A DNA stretch of 32,586 nucleotides, taken from the NCBI GenBank assembly GCA_002354335.1, contig DELI01000032.1:1-32586 (forward strand), in the 5' to 3' direction. Position numbers and translations under genes: made by a program. This document shows, piece after piece, positions 24,985-32,473 of this stretch (the stretch's first letter is position 1; each line of letters opens with the position of its first letter). Source of the DNA: Sphingobacterium sp. UBA2700. GTDB taxonomy: Bacteria; Bacteroidota; Bacteroidia; Sphingobacteriales; Sphingobacteriaceae. Under the pieces are notes generated by a model. That model did no database searches. It saw only the letters and a list, made by a program, of their open reading frames with translations, and was not told the origin of the DNA.

Positions 24985-25503
24985 ATGAAATTTTTAAAGT
25001 ATTTCCTATTCATCATCCTAGGAATTGTTGCCTTGGTCCTTGTGCTCGGCCTTATCCTACCGAAAGATTTTCACGCTGGAAGTGAACTCGTCATCAACAA
25101 ACCGCGACAAGAAGTGTTCGATTATGTAAAATACATTAAGAATCAACACAAGTTTGACGCTTGGTCGAGAAAAGACCCAAATATCACGCAGGCTTATGAA
25201 GGCACCGATGGTACGGTAGGTTTCGTCTACACGTGGAAAAGCAAAAAGGTAGGCGACGGAAAACAAGTGATAACGAATATTGAAGACGGCAAGAAGGTAG
25301 ACATGGATTTGTTCTTTAATGGCTCAGATGATGCCAACAAGTCTTATATGCTTGTTGAAGACGCCGGACAGAATCAAAGCAAGATCTCCTGGGTTATTGA
25401 TGGAACGATGCCCTATCCATGGAATGTGATGACCTTATTCTTCAATATGAATGACGACTTTAAGGCTGGACTGACCAACTTGAAAGAAATATTAGAAAAA
25501 TAA
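24985..25503 (+). CDS. Membrane-anchored SRPBCC (polyketide cyclase-like) protein
   Basis: 172 residues. One N-terminal transmembrane segment (about 5-26, FLFIILGIVALVLVLGLILP) anchors a periplasmic or cytoplasmic SRPBCC domain (ELVINKPRQEVFDYVKYIKN, central FVYTWKSKKVGDGKQ, closing MNDDFKAGLTNLKEILEK). This anchored form is a common variant of the family, unlike the soluble SRPBCC proteins at 7-11 kb. It follows the OmpA gene by 11 bases. Function unknown. Confidence 0.87.
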   Translation: MKFLKYFLFIILGIVALVLVLGLILPKDFHAGSELVINKPRQEVFDYVKYIKNQHKFDAWSRKDPNITQAYEGTDGTVGFVYTWKSKKVGDGKQVITNIEDGKKVDMDLFFNGSDDANKSYMLVEDAGQNQSKISWVIDGTMPYPWNVMTLFFNMNDDFKAGLTNLKEILEK

Positions 25504-25554
25504 AAGAAAACAATCTTCAGCAAATCCCTATTTTAGAATATAAATTCTATCCCT

Positions 25555-26091
25555 ATGAGGTTTTTGATATTACTTCCCCTGTCACTCCTATTCATTGCCT
25601 GCCAATCGAATAGTAAAAAGAGTTCTGAATCTGCATCAGATAGCATAGCTTATGTGCAAGATACTGCATCAACTTCCTGGAAAAATGAAGGTTGCGCCTG
25701 GTTGAAAACCAATGTTGAGAAGAATTTCACGAACGAAGGCAGGGAAAATATGGAAGCAATTACAACAGCTGAATATTATGAGTATAAGAGCGATGCAACG
25801 AATGTAGATTTAATCGTCGATGGAAGCTTGACTGCTGATGAATTCCAAAAGAAATGGGGCAATAAGTTCGACACAAAATATGCTGGCATTGGCGCAGGAT
25901 TTCTGATATCAGGACAGGATTGGGGAAGTATCACCCTTTCAACTTGCGATTACCTGAAAGGGAATGAGCAAGAAGCAACGTACAAGGTCCTGATCTCCGA
26001 CTGCCAATTTAACACCGACTACCATCGTGAAATTACCTTGGTAAAGGATCAAGGAAACTTTAAAATTGCCAACGTTAAAGAGTTCGATTAA
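25555..26091 (+). CDS. Hypothetical lipoprotein
   Basis: 178 residues. A short lipoprotein signal (LLFIAC, Cys16) is followed by a Ser-rich linker and a domain I do not recognise, with three cysteines (GCAWLK, STCDYLK, SDCQFN) that could form disulfides. The end (REITLVKDQGNFKIANVKEF) resembles small NTF2-like or DUF-type beta proteins but is not diagnostic. Last gene of the OmpA operon; its stop lies only three bases from that of the convergent serine hydrolase gene. Confidence 0.78.
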   Translation: MRFLILLPLSLLFIACQSNSKKSSESASDSIAYVQDTASTSWKNEGCAWLKTNVEKNFTNEGRENMEAITTAEYYEYKSDATNVDLIVDGSLTADEFQKKWGNKFDTKYAGIGAGFLISGQDWGSITLSTCDYLKGNEQEATYKVLISDCQFNTDYHREITLVKDQGNFKIANVKEFD

Positions 26092-26094
26092 GGT

Positions 26095-27231
26095 TTAAAG
26101 CTTATCAGCATAAGCATCACTCAACCAACGAAATACCTCTTTACCGTTGATTCCAATCAATTGTATATTCAGCGCGGTAAGTATCTGATCAAAAAATGAA
26201 CTGATCTGCATATCATCTCGATTTGTAAACAGGCTTATCGCCCTACCTTCCTGAGGAATCACTAACACAATATTGTGAAATCCCGTGCTTTCTCCAGAAT
26301 GTAAAAGGCAAATGTGACCGTCTTTATTTTTCAGAACAAACCAGCCTAAACTATAATCAACGTCTGTTGTGACTTTCGAAACCAGCTCCTGACGCAATAA
26401 ATCCTTTCCATACTCCCTGTTCGACATTGCCAACTGCATCACATGATTTGCCCATAGTTGATAATCAAGTGCAGAACAATAAACACCGCCATCGCCTTTT
26501 GTGGCACTAGTGATACTCTGATCTGCAAAGACAAAGTTTGTATCGAGGATCGTATAACCAAATGCTCGATTTGTTATGTCTGCATCTTGCTCAAATATCT
26601 GCGTTTGCCCCATCCCCAATGGATCGAAAACGTTCGTTTTCATATAATCGATATAGGGCCGACCGCTCACTTTTTCAACGATTAAACTCAATAAGCAATA
26701 GGCGGTATTGCTATATTTAAAACGACGATCTGCTTTCGTAAATGCGTCTTGATAGGGACTAACCAATCGCAATACATCAGCATCCGACAATTGCTCTTCC
26801 TGCTGTTGAGGGATGATATTCTCGTAATCCTTAATTCCTGATGTATGGTTCAAAAGCTCCGATATTTTTATAGACCCCGCAGCTCCTTTCAAAACAGGAA
26901 GAAATTTGCCAATCGAGTCTGTAAGTTTCAATTTACCCTCTTTATACAGCTGATAAATAGCATAAGCTGTAAATTGTTTACTTACAGAAGCCATTCTAAA
27001 ATTACTCGCAAGATCCAGCGAAGTGCGGTCTTCTAAACTCGCCATACCCTGCACTTTACTGTAAATTGCACCTTTACCTACATCAGTAATTAACAGAACC
27101 ATGCCCGGGTCATTCGAATTCGGGTAATAGCTCCTTACGAGTGAATCTATTTTCGCAGTTTGATCCTGAGCATGCGCAAGGACAACAAAAGAGAACAGAC
27201 AGAGTATAAGTAATTTTCTAAGCTTAAGCAT
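26095..27231 (-). CDS. Exported serine hydrolase, beta-lactamase/penicillin-binding family
   Basis: 378 residues. A signal peptide (LLILCLFSFVVLAHAQ, about 1-22) is followed by a class C beta-lactamase-like domain with the SxxK motif SVSK (Ser82, Lys85), the YxN motif YSN (173-175) and a candidate HxG at HSG (311-313). Such proteins include esterases, peptidases and carboxypeptidases; the substrate is unknown. The frame is open for another 45 codons upstream to 27366, but that stretch runs into the palindromic repeat and has no signal-peptide character, so I chose the ATG at 27231, which begins a normal signal peptide. Confidence 0.88.
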   Translation of the reverse strand: MLKLRKLLILCLFSFVVLAHAQDQTAKIDSLVRSYYPNSNDPGMVLLITDVGKGAIYSKVQGMASLEDRTSLDLASNFRMASVSKQFTAYAIYQLYKEGKLKLTDSIGKFLPVLKGAAGSIKISELLNHTSGIKDYENIIPQQQEEQLSDADVLRLVSPYQDAFTKADRRFKYSNTAYCLLSLIVEKVSGRPYIDYMKTNVFDPLGMGQTQIFEQDADITNRAFGYTILDTNFVFADQSITSATKGDGGVYCSALDYQLWANHVMQLAMSNREYGKDLLRQELVSKVTTDVDYSLGWFVLKNKDGHICLLHSGESTGFHNIVLVIPQEGRAISLFTNRDDMQISSFFDQILTALNIQLIGINGKEVFRWLSDAYADKL

Positions 27232-27307
27232 AAACAATGCTAAGTAAATTATCTCAAAATAAAAAGATGAAGACTTAATGAAGGAACTAACCTTTCTTAG
27301 TTTAATC

Positions 27308-27389
27308 AAACCCAATGTATAACCCTTTCGGAGCGGCTCTGAAAGGGTTATACATTGGGTTTGCATTGGGTTTGAAAGGGCTTTGAGTA
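27308..27389. repeat. Perfect long palindrome with GAAAGGGCTTT tail
   Basis: Arms at 27308-27329 and 27341-27362 are perfectly complementary over 22 bases, with an 11-base centre that can pair three more bases plus a G-T wobble. They are followed by GGGTTTGAAAGGGCTTTGAG (27368-27387). The tail matches 6152-6171. RNA would form a very stable hairpin. No T-run follows on either strand. Confidence 0.85.
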
Positions 27390-27393
27390 ATTG

Positions 27394-27435
27394 TTAGTAG
27401 TTAGTACTTAGTAGTTAGTACTTAGTAGTTAGTAT
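27394..27435 (+). repeat. Three tandem copies of a 14-base repeat
   Basis: Three units of TTAGTAGTTAGTAC at 27394-27407, 27408-27421 and 27422-27435 (the last ends in T). They are followed by TAAGACCTATGGTGAGC. Single units of the same module occur at 5879-5892 and inverted at 27611-27624. Confidence 0.88.
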
Positions 27436-27608
27436 TAAGACCTATGGTGAGCATACGTTTCTTTCGATGTTGTTTGTTATGAATGCCAGAAAAAGAAGGG
27501 TGTTTTGTCTTGAACCAGTAAAGGAAGGATGCAAGGATTGACAGGATCGGGTCTAAAATCTTATGTCTAATGTCTAGCATCTAACAACGCACCATAGGTC
27601 TTAATACT
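27431..27608. repeat. Inverted repeat framing the repeat block
   Basis: A 19-base sequence at 27431-27449 is repeated in perfect inverted form at 27590-27608. The 140 bases between hold an inverted copy of the block seen at 5798-5998. Together with the palindrome and tandem repeats this fills most of the 456-base gene-free stretch 27232-27687. Confidence 0.8.
27502..27585 (-). repeat. Modular intergenic repeat, block unit C (inverted)
   Basis: Read on the minus strand: GTTAGATGCTAGACATTAG, then TTAGACCCGATCCTGT, CTTGCATCCTTCC and CTGGTTCAAGAC. It aligns in order with units A and B but is more diverged. The part CTTCCTTTACTGGTTCAAGA is close to the fragment at 6181-6222. Confidence 0.65.
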
Positions 27609-27633
27609 AAGTACTAACTACTAAATACTATCC

Positions 27634-27665
27634 AAAAAAAGGAGCTATCTTCTTCAGACAGCTCC
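27634..27665 (-). terminator. Rho-independent terminator after the YkvA-like gene
   Basis: On the minus strand: GGAGCTGTCT, five-base loop, AGATAGCTCC (one G-U pair), then seven T residues. It lies 22 bases past the stop codon at 27688. Confidence 0.9.
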
Positions 27666-27687
27666 CAAACTTCATTTCCTCCAACGC

Positions 27688-28086
27688 CTATTCATTAACC
27701 GGCAAATGCACCGGCTTCATCCGTTTAAACTTCTTGTAGCGAAGTATCTCATCCGCTAATTTGGAAATCGCGAAACCTACGATCGAAGCATCATCTAACC
27801 AACCTAACACCGGAACCAAATCTGGTATGGCATCCAATGGGGATACCACGTAGATGATTGTTGCGACGATGACGGACATATTCCACTTATTCATTTTATA
27901 CCGACCAGCAAATGTATCTTTGATCATCGATATTAAAAGACCAAAATCGCTGCTCTTCTCCCCTAGGTTCTGAGCTTTATCCTCTGCCAAATCGATCTCC
28001 TCTTTCGTTAGTTTACGATTTTTAAAGGTATTGAATAACAGCAATGCTCTGCTATAATAGTTTTTCTTCATTTGTTCTTTCGTCAT
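27688..28086 (-). CDS. YkvA/DUF1232 family membrane protein
   Basis: 132-residue protein of the DUF1232 (YkvA) family. The signature is the stretch YVVSPLDAIPDLVPVLGWLD at about 79-98, embedded in a hydrophobic segment that begins at SVIVATII. A charged helical N-terminus (about 22-45, KLTKEEIDLAEDKAQN) precedes it. Function unknown. It has its own terminator downstream, so it is probably transcribed alone. No clear promoter was recognised in the 276-base gap upstream (28087-28362), which holds only the hairpin at 28292-28317 and AT-rich DNA. Confidence 0.9.
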   Translation of the reverse strand: MTKEQMKKNYYSRALLLFNTFKNRKLTKEEIDLAEDKAQNLGEKSSDFGLLISMIKDTFAGRYKMNKWNMSVIVATIIYVVSPLDAIPDLVPVLGWLDDASIVGFAISKLADEILRYKKFKRMKPVHLPVNE

Positions 28087-28291
28087 TTTATCAATAAGAC
28101 CGTGGTTCTAATAAACGGTTTAATAGGGATAAAAATTATTAAAGGGAGTGAAATACTACTAATTAATGTTTTTTTTAAAATAAGTTAACATCCACACAAT
28201 ATTCCGAATACTACGGCGTTATAATAATACAAATAAGGTTATTTTTAAGATAGCAGAGATGCTAACAAAAAAAAGAAATAACTTTATAAAG

Positions 28292-28317
28292 AGGGGTTGT
28301 ACGAAAGTATAACCCCT
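28292..28317. terminator. Hairpin downstream of the symporter gene
   Basis: Arms of 11 bases (28292-28302 and 28307-28317, one mismatch) close a GAAA loop on the plus strand. A T-rich stretch follows on the plus side (GATTTTTTCCTTTT) and a weaker one on the minus side. It most likely ends the minus-strand symporter transcript, 45 bases after its stop codon. Confidence 0.6.
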
Positions 28318-28362
28318 TGATTTTTTCCTTTTGAAATCATTTTTTTTACCAATAATCTACCT

Positions 28363-29616
28363 CTAGCCCAGTTTTTCTCGCAACAATTCTTTATCAAGGC
28401 CTTTTTCATATTTCGCCACGACAAGTGTTGCAGCACCGTTTCCAATCAGGTTAGTAATTGCACGCGCTTCACTCATAAATCGATCGATTCCAAGTACTAT
28501 TCCGACGGCTTCCACGGGTATATGTCCGACAACGGGCAAGGTCGCAGCCAATGTGACAAAACCGCTTCCGGTGACACCTGCGGCACCCTTTGATGTTAAC
28601 AAAAGCACAAGAAGCAGTGTTATTTCTTGCTCTAAACTCAAGTGCATGTTCAAAGCCTGCGAGATAAATACCGCAGCCATTGTGAGGTAAATGCAGGTCC
28701 CATCCAAATTAAAGGAGTAACCCGTCGGGATAACGAGTCCGACAATAGGCTTCGAACAGCCCACATCCTCCAACTTCTTCATAATGCCAGGAAGTGCTGA
28801 CTCGGATGATGAAGTCCCTAATACTATTAAAATCTCTTCTTTGATATATTTCAGAAACTTGAAGATATTGACGCCCACGTAGAAGTGCAATACAGCACCG
28901 ATAATGAATATGATAAATATAATACAGGTGAGGTAAAAGCTGATCATCAATAAGCCGAGCGAGGATAGAGCTTCGACACCGTACTTACCGATGGTAAAGC
29001 CCATAGCCCCCATGGCACCAATCGGGGCCAAATACATGATGATTTTGATCACTGCAAATAGCCCTTTTAGAAAGGAGTCTAATACATTCAATACAGGCTC
29101 CGAGGCCTTCTCACCTATTTTCGTTAGTCCTACCCCGAATAACACAGCAAACAAGAGCACTTGCAGCAAATTATCAGAAGCAACTGCAGCAACGACGTTA
29201 TCTGGAATAACGCTGATGATAAAATCCATCGTCGTTTTATGTTCTTTAGATTTCGATACATATTCGGAGACCGCTGTCGGATCCAGTTCGGCTGGGTTAA
29301 CGTTCATGCCGGTACCCGGTTGAATCCAGTTGACAAAGACTAAACCAATGAGCAAGGCTATTGTAGTCATGATTTCGAAATAGATAATCGCTGTGAGGCC
29401 AATCTTTCCAACTTTCTTCACATCTTTCATACCGGCAATACCGATTACGATAGACGCAAAAATCAGCGGTGCAATGACCATCTTGATTAGTTTGATAAAA
29501 CCATCGCCTAGAGGTTTCATCTTGACTGCAAAATCTGGATAAAAAATACCGATAAGAATACCGATGATAATAGCGAGGATGACTTGGACGTACAAGCTCG
29601 AAAGGATCTTCTTCAT
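28363..29616 (-). CDS. Dicarboxylate/amino acid:cation symporter (DAACS/GltP-DctA family)
   Basis: 417-residue inner-membrane secondary transporter that takes up C4-dicarboxylates or acidic amino acids with Na+ or H+. It has about eight hydrophobic helices plus the family's re-entrant loops: the serine-rich [11 protein letters not shown] and the cation/substrate motif [11 protein letters not shown]. The final helix region contains [20 protein letters not shown], which includes the substrate-binding Arg/Asn side. Length is normal. The 137-base upstream gap has a -7-like element and a TTATTTGCAAATAA palindrome. Whether the substrate is glutamate, aspartate or succinate cannot be settled by eye. 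Confidence 0.95.
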   Translation of the reverse strand: MKKILSSLYVQVILAIIIGILIGIFYPDFAVKMKPLGDGFIKLIKMVIAPLIFASIVIGIAGMKDVKKVGKIGLTAIIYFEIMTTIALLIGLVFVNWIQPGTGMNVNPAELDPTAVSEYVSKSKEHKTTMDFIISVIPDNVVAAVASDNLLQVLLFAVLFGVGLTKIGEKASEPVLNVLDSFLKGLFAVIKIIMYLAPIGAMGAMGFTIGKYGVEALSSLGLLMISFYLTCIIFIIFIIGAVLHFYVGVNIFKFLKYIKEEILIVLGTSSSESALPGIMKKLEDVGCSKPIVGLVIPTGYSFNLDGTCIYLTMAAVFISQALNMHLSLEQEITLLLVLLLTSKGAAGVTGSGFVTLAATLPVVGHIPVEAVGIVLGIDRFMSEARAITNLIGNGAATLVVAKYEKGLDKELLREKLG

Positions 29617-29699
29617 AATTACTTTTGTGGCTTACTCAATTAAGGTTTAGAATCTACAAAAGTCTAAATTTAAAGCGAAAAAGAAAGAGTATTGCAAAC

Positions 29700-29713
29700 T
29701 TATTTGCAAATAA
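29700..29713. promoter_or_regulatory. Palindrome TTATTTGCAAATAA upstream of the symporter gene
   Basis: Perfect 14-base palindrome about 85 bases before the symporter ATG, with a second TTGCAAA half-site next to it at 29692-29698. On the minus strand it overlaps the area expected for the -33 element (TTTG) of a promoter whose -7 could be TAAATTTA near 29667. Likely a regulator-binding site. Confidence 0.4.
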
Positions 29714-29753
29714 TTGGAAGAAGAGATGCGGCTTTAGTAAGTTATTTTCGAAA

Positions 29754-30200
29754 CTATTGATTAGAAACCGTCAGCTTATCAACATATTTATTGAGTGATT
29801 CGTTCAACAGGTAATTCCAACCATTTTCAAAGCGTACCTGACTGAACTGTTCCCCGGCGTCGTGGAAGTTCTCAAGCCCCTCATGCGTCAGGTGCAAAGT
29901 TGTCGCACCTCCGCGAGGAATCAAGCGCCAGGTGATGATAGAAGTACCCTTGCTCTGTTTGGGATGGCGCCATGTAAACTTAAAAAGCTCATTCGGAATC
30001 ACATCGAGCACCTGGCAGTGATGAAGCGAATCTTCGCGCTTATTATGGCGGTAAAATTCAAATTCACCACCAATTTCCATCGTAAAATTGGGGATCTCAA
30101 AAAACCATTCCTTCATATTTTCTTTATTGGTGATGGCTTGCCATAAATCTGCTAGGGCGATAGGATAAGTTCGTTCAATGTGAATAGTTTGCTGGCGCAT
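29754..30200 (-). CDS. SRPBCC (AHSA1-like) domain protein
   Basis: 148-residue soluble SRPBCC protein: opening segment QTIHIERTYPIALADLWQAI, then NMKEWFFEIPNF, GGEFEFYR, the central LFKFTWRHPKQSKGTSIITW, and closing helix ENGWNYLLNESLNKYV. It is the sixth SRPBCC protein in the window. It is divergent from mqnC, with 156 bases between the two start codons. Ligand unknown. Confidence 0.88.
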   Translation of the reverse strand: MRQQTIHIERTYPIALADLWQAITNKENMKEWFFEIPNFTMEIGGEFEFYRHNKREDSLHHCQVLDVIPNELFKFTWRHPKQSKGTSIITWRLIPRGGATTLHLTHEGLENFHDAGEQFSQVRFENGWNYLLNESLNKYVDKLTVSNQ

Positions 30201-30342
30201 AGGATCCTCCTTTGTGTTGTCTTAAATATAAGCATTACTCTCCAACAATTTATTAAGCGTGGGTTAAAGTCCTGTAAAAAATTGTCATACAGCTTGGTCT
30301 TTCCTTCGTCTCGTCTAGCCTTTCGATTTGTAAAAAACTCCG

Positions 30343-30350
30343 TATCTTTG
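30343..30350 (+). promoter_or_regulatory. -7 promoter element of mqnC
   Basis: TATCTTTG matches the Bacteroidota -7 consensus TAnnTTTG exactly and lies only six bases before the ATG at 30357. Transcription would start at or very near the start codon, giving a leaderless or nearly leaderless message. The -33 element is less clear (TTTC at 30321). Confidence 0.55.
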
Positions 30351-30356
30351 TTAGTG

Positions 30357-31481
30357 ATGAATGTAAACAGCTTACTTGAACGCGCATTGAATTTTGAATT
30401 TCTCTCGAAAGAAGAGGGAGTTTTTCTCTATCACCATGCGCCTACGGCCGATTTAGCTTTCGTTGCGAATGAACTTCGTAAAATTCAAGTTCCTTCGGGC
30501 AAAGTCACTTGGCAAATCGATCGTAATGTAAACACGACGAATGTTTGTATTGCGAACTGCAAATTCTGTAATTTCTTCCGTAGACCGGGACACGACGAAA
30601 GTTATATCACGGATATAGAAACCTATAAGCAAAAAATAGAAGAGACTTTTAAATATGGTGGCGATCAGTTATTGCTGCAAGGTGGGCACCATCCGGATTT
30701 AGGATTGGCGTTCTACACCGATTTATTTAAAAAACTGAAAGAGCTATACCCTACCCTGAAACTTCACTCTCTGGGTCCGCCAGAAATTGCTCATGTTGCC
30801 AAATTGGAAAACATGAGTCATTTAGATGTACTGACAGCAATGAAAGAGGCGGGGCTGGACTCATTACCGGGTGCTGGAGCGGAGATATTGAACGATCGCG
30901 TTCGCCGCTTGATTTCCAAAGGTAAGTGTGGCGGCCAGGAATGGTTAGACGTTATGCGTGCGGCGCATAAAATTAACCTACCGACATCTGCAACAATGAT
31001 GTTCGGTCATATCGAAACTATAGAAGAACGTTTTGAGCATCTGGTATGGATCAGAGAGGTCCAGGATGAAAAACCGGAAGACCACTATGGTTTTATCGCC
31101 TTTATCCCATGGCCATTCCAAGACGATGGTACGCTGTTGAAACGCCTTAGAGGGATTACGAACAATGTAACATCGGACGAATATGTGCGCATGATCGCGC
31201 TAAGTCGTATCATGCTACCAAACGTAAAAAATATTCAAGCTTCTTGGTTAACCGTTGGTAAGCAGACGGCACAGCTATGTCTGCATGCCGGTGCGAACGA
31301 CTTTGGTTCTATTATGATTGAGGAGAATGTAGTTTCTGCTGCTGGTGCTCCGCATCGATTTACATCGAAATCTATTCAGGACGCAATCGCTGAGGCTGGT
31401 TTTGAACCTCAATTAAGAACGCAGACTTACCAATACCGTGAACTGCCGGTGAATATGGAAGAGCAAGTGATTAACTATTAA
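30357..31481 (+). CDS. mqnC: Cyclic dehypoxanthinyl futalosine synthase (MqnC)
   Basis: 374-residue radical SAM enzyme of the futalosine route to menaquinone; it cyclises dehypoxanthine futalosine. The iron-sulfur cluster motif CxxxCxxC is at Cys64, Cys68 and Cys71 (CIANCKFC). Other conserved parts are QLLLQGGHHPDLGL, SLPGAGAEILNDRVR, TSATMMFGHIET and GANDFGSIMIEENVV. The frame is open upstream to 30180, but the added 59 residues are unlike the family and cross the promoter, so I chose the ATG at 30357. scpB follows after ten bases and is probably co-transcribed. Confidence 0.96.
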   Translation: MNVNSLLERALNFEFLSKEEGVFLYHHAPTADLAFVANELRKIQVPSGKVTWQIDRNVNTTNVCIANCKFCNFFRRPGHDESYITDIETYKQKIEETFKYGGDQLLLQGGHHPDLGLAFYTDLFKKLKELYPTLKLHSLGPPEIAHVAKLENMSHLDVLTAMKEAGLDSLPGAGAEILNDRVRRLISKGKCGGQEWLDVMRAAHKINLPTSATMMFGHIETIEERFEHLVWIREVQDEKPEDHYGFIAFIPWPFQDDGTLLKRLRGITNNVTSDEYVRMIALSRIMLPNVKNIQASWLTVGKQTAQLCLHAGANDFGSIMIEENVVSAAGAPHRFTSKSIQDAIAEAGFEPQLRTQTYQYRELPVNMEEQVINY

Positions 31482-31491
31482 TAACGTCACA

Positions 31492-32052
31492 TTGAAAGAT
31501 ATTCTATTAAATATAGAGGCCGTCATTTTTGCATCCGCAGAGGGCATTAATCTTCATGATTTGCGCTTGGTGCTGCAGGAGGCTTTGGCAATAGAGATTA
31601 CGAAGGAAGAACTTGACGAGTTTGTTGGAAAGATAAAGCAAAAATATGCTTCGGAGGATCAGGTTTTCGAATTGCATATGATCAATGAACAATATCAGTT
31701 TCTAACGAAAGCAGTCTATCATCCTGCGATTAACCAATTACAATTGCATAAGGAAAAAAGGAAGCTTTCGCAGGCTGGTCTTGAAACCTTAGCCATCATT
31801 GCTTATCGTCAGCCAATTACAAAATTAGAGGTCGAACAGATACGTGGTGTCAACTGTGATTATACCATTCAGCGCCTCCTAGATAAGGGCATGATCAGCA
31901 TCGTTGGGAAAGCTGATTCTATCGGAAAACCGCTTCTGTATGCCACAAGTTTCGAGTTCATGCAGCATTTTGGATTGCGGAGCACAAAAGAGCTTCCGCA
32001 ACTGAAAGACATTGTGGCTGAGGAGAATAGCATTGGTGAAATTGTTGAATAA
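31492..32052 (+). CDS. scpB: Segregation and condensation protein B (ScpB)
   Basis: 186-residue ScpB, the winged-helix kleisin partner that works with ScpA and SMC in chromosome condensation. Family segments are LLNIEAVIFASAEGINLHDL, QLQLHKEKRKLSQAGLETLA, IIAYRQPITKLEVEQIRGVN and the closing LYATSFEFMQHFGLRSTKEL. The start is a TTG at 31492. No in-frame ATG lies near it, and the next methionine is about 60 residues in, inside the conserved domain, so the TTG start is well supported. It follows mqnC by ten bases. Confidence 0.94.
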   Translation: MKDILLNIEAVIFASAEGINLHDLRLVLQEALAIEITKEELDEFVGKIKQKYASEDQVFELHMINEQYQFLTKAVYHPAINQLQLHKEKRKLSQAGLETLAIIAYRQPITKLEVEQIRGVNCDYTIQRLLDKGMISIVGKADSIGKPLLYATSFEFMQHFGLRSTKELPQLKDIVAEENSIGEIVE

Positions 32053-32173
32053 AATTTGTAAATGTTAAAGATTATACAGTAAGAAATAATTTCAAAAAAA
32101 TATTTTTGAATTGAATTATCTTCTATAATTTTACCATACAAAAGATACAAAGTACAATATCATAATTAACAAA

Positions 32174-32356
32174 ATGGCGACAATGCAAGTAATTGAAAAT
32201 GATGTAATGGTTGAAGAAAGAGTATTCAACTTCAACGGTCCAGATGATGATTCTGATGACTTCGATGGCGATGAAGACGATTTCGAATTAGACGATATCG
32301 ATGCTATCGGCGGAGGATACGATGACTTCGACGACGATGAAGACGACGATTTTTAA
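32174..32356 (+). CDS. Small highly acidic protein (60 aa)
   Basis: I do not recognise a family. The 60 residues contain about 21 Asp and 6 Glu with a single Arg. The N-terminal 25 residues are mixed (MATMQVIENDVMVEERVFNF) and the rest is an Asp/Phe/Gly low-complexity tail. Spacing of Phe, Tyr and Ile within the acidic tail looks regular, unlike random acidic sequence. It has no signal peptide. A well-formed terminator lies 88 bases downstream, which supports a real transcript. A nucleic-acid mimic or a partner of a basic protein would fit, but this is guesswork. Confidence 0.7.
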   Translation: MATMQVIENDVMVEERVFNFNGPDDDSDDFDGDEDDFELDDIDAIGGGYDDFDDDEDDDF

Positions 32357-32443
32357 TCGGGGTTAATCTGAATCACTTTTACCAATACATCAAGTTGGGA
32401 GGGCTATGTGTGGCCTTATAAAGGATAAAAGAAATTGAGCAAG

Positions 32444-32473
32444 CTTGGAAGAAATTCCAGGCTTTTTTTTTAG
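32444..32473 (+). terminator. Rho-independent terminator after the acidic protein gene
   Basis: AGCTTGGAA, loop GAAA, TTCCAGGCT: a nine-base stem with one G-U pair capped by a GNRA-type tetraloop, followed by nine T residues (32465-32473). Beyond it, 32474-32586 holds AT-rich DNA with no gene visible before the window ends. Confidence 0.88.

Noticed and set aside
27232..27366. N-terminal extension of the serine hydrolase by 45 residues
   Set aside because: The extension reads through the palindromic repeat and would place the signal peptide internally.
27394..27435. Possible CRISPR array from regularly repeated 14-base units
   Set aside because: The units are directly adjacent with no spacers and there are no cas genes; it is a simple tandem repeat.
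30180..30356. N-terminal extension of MqnC by 59 residues
   Set aside because: The added residues do not resemble the family and the stretch contains the promoter element TATCTTTG; the ATG at 30357 gives the normal start.
32085..32110. Terminator after scpB from an AT-rich hairpin
   Set aside because: The stem is only A-T pairs and has no following T-run; unlikely to terminate.
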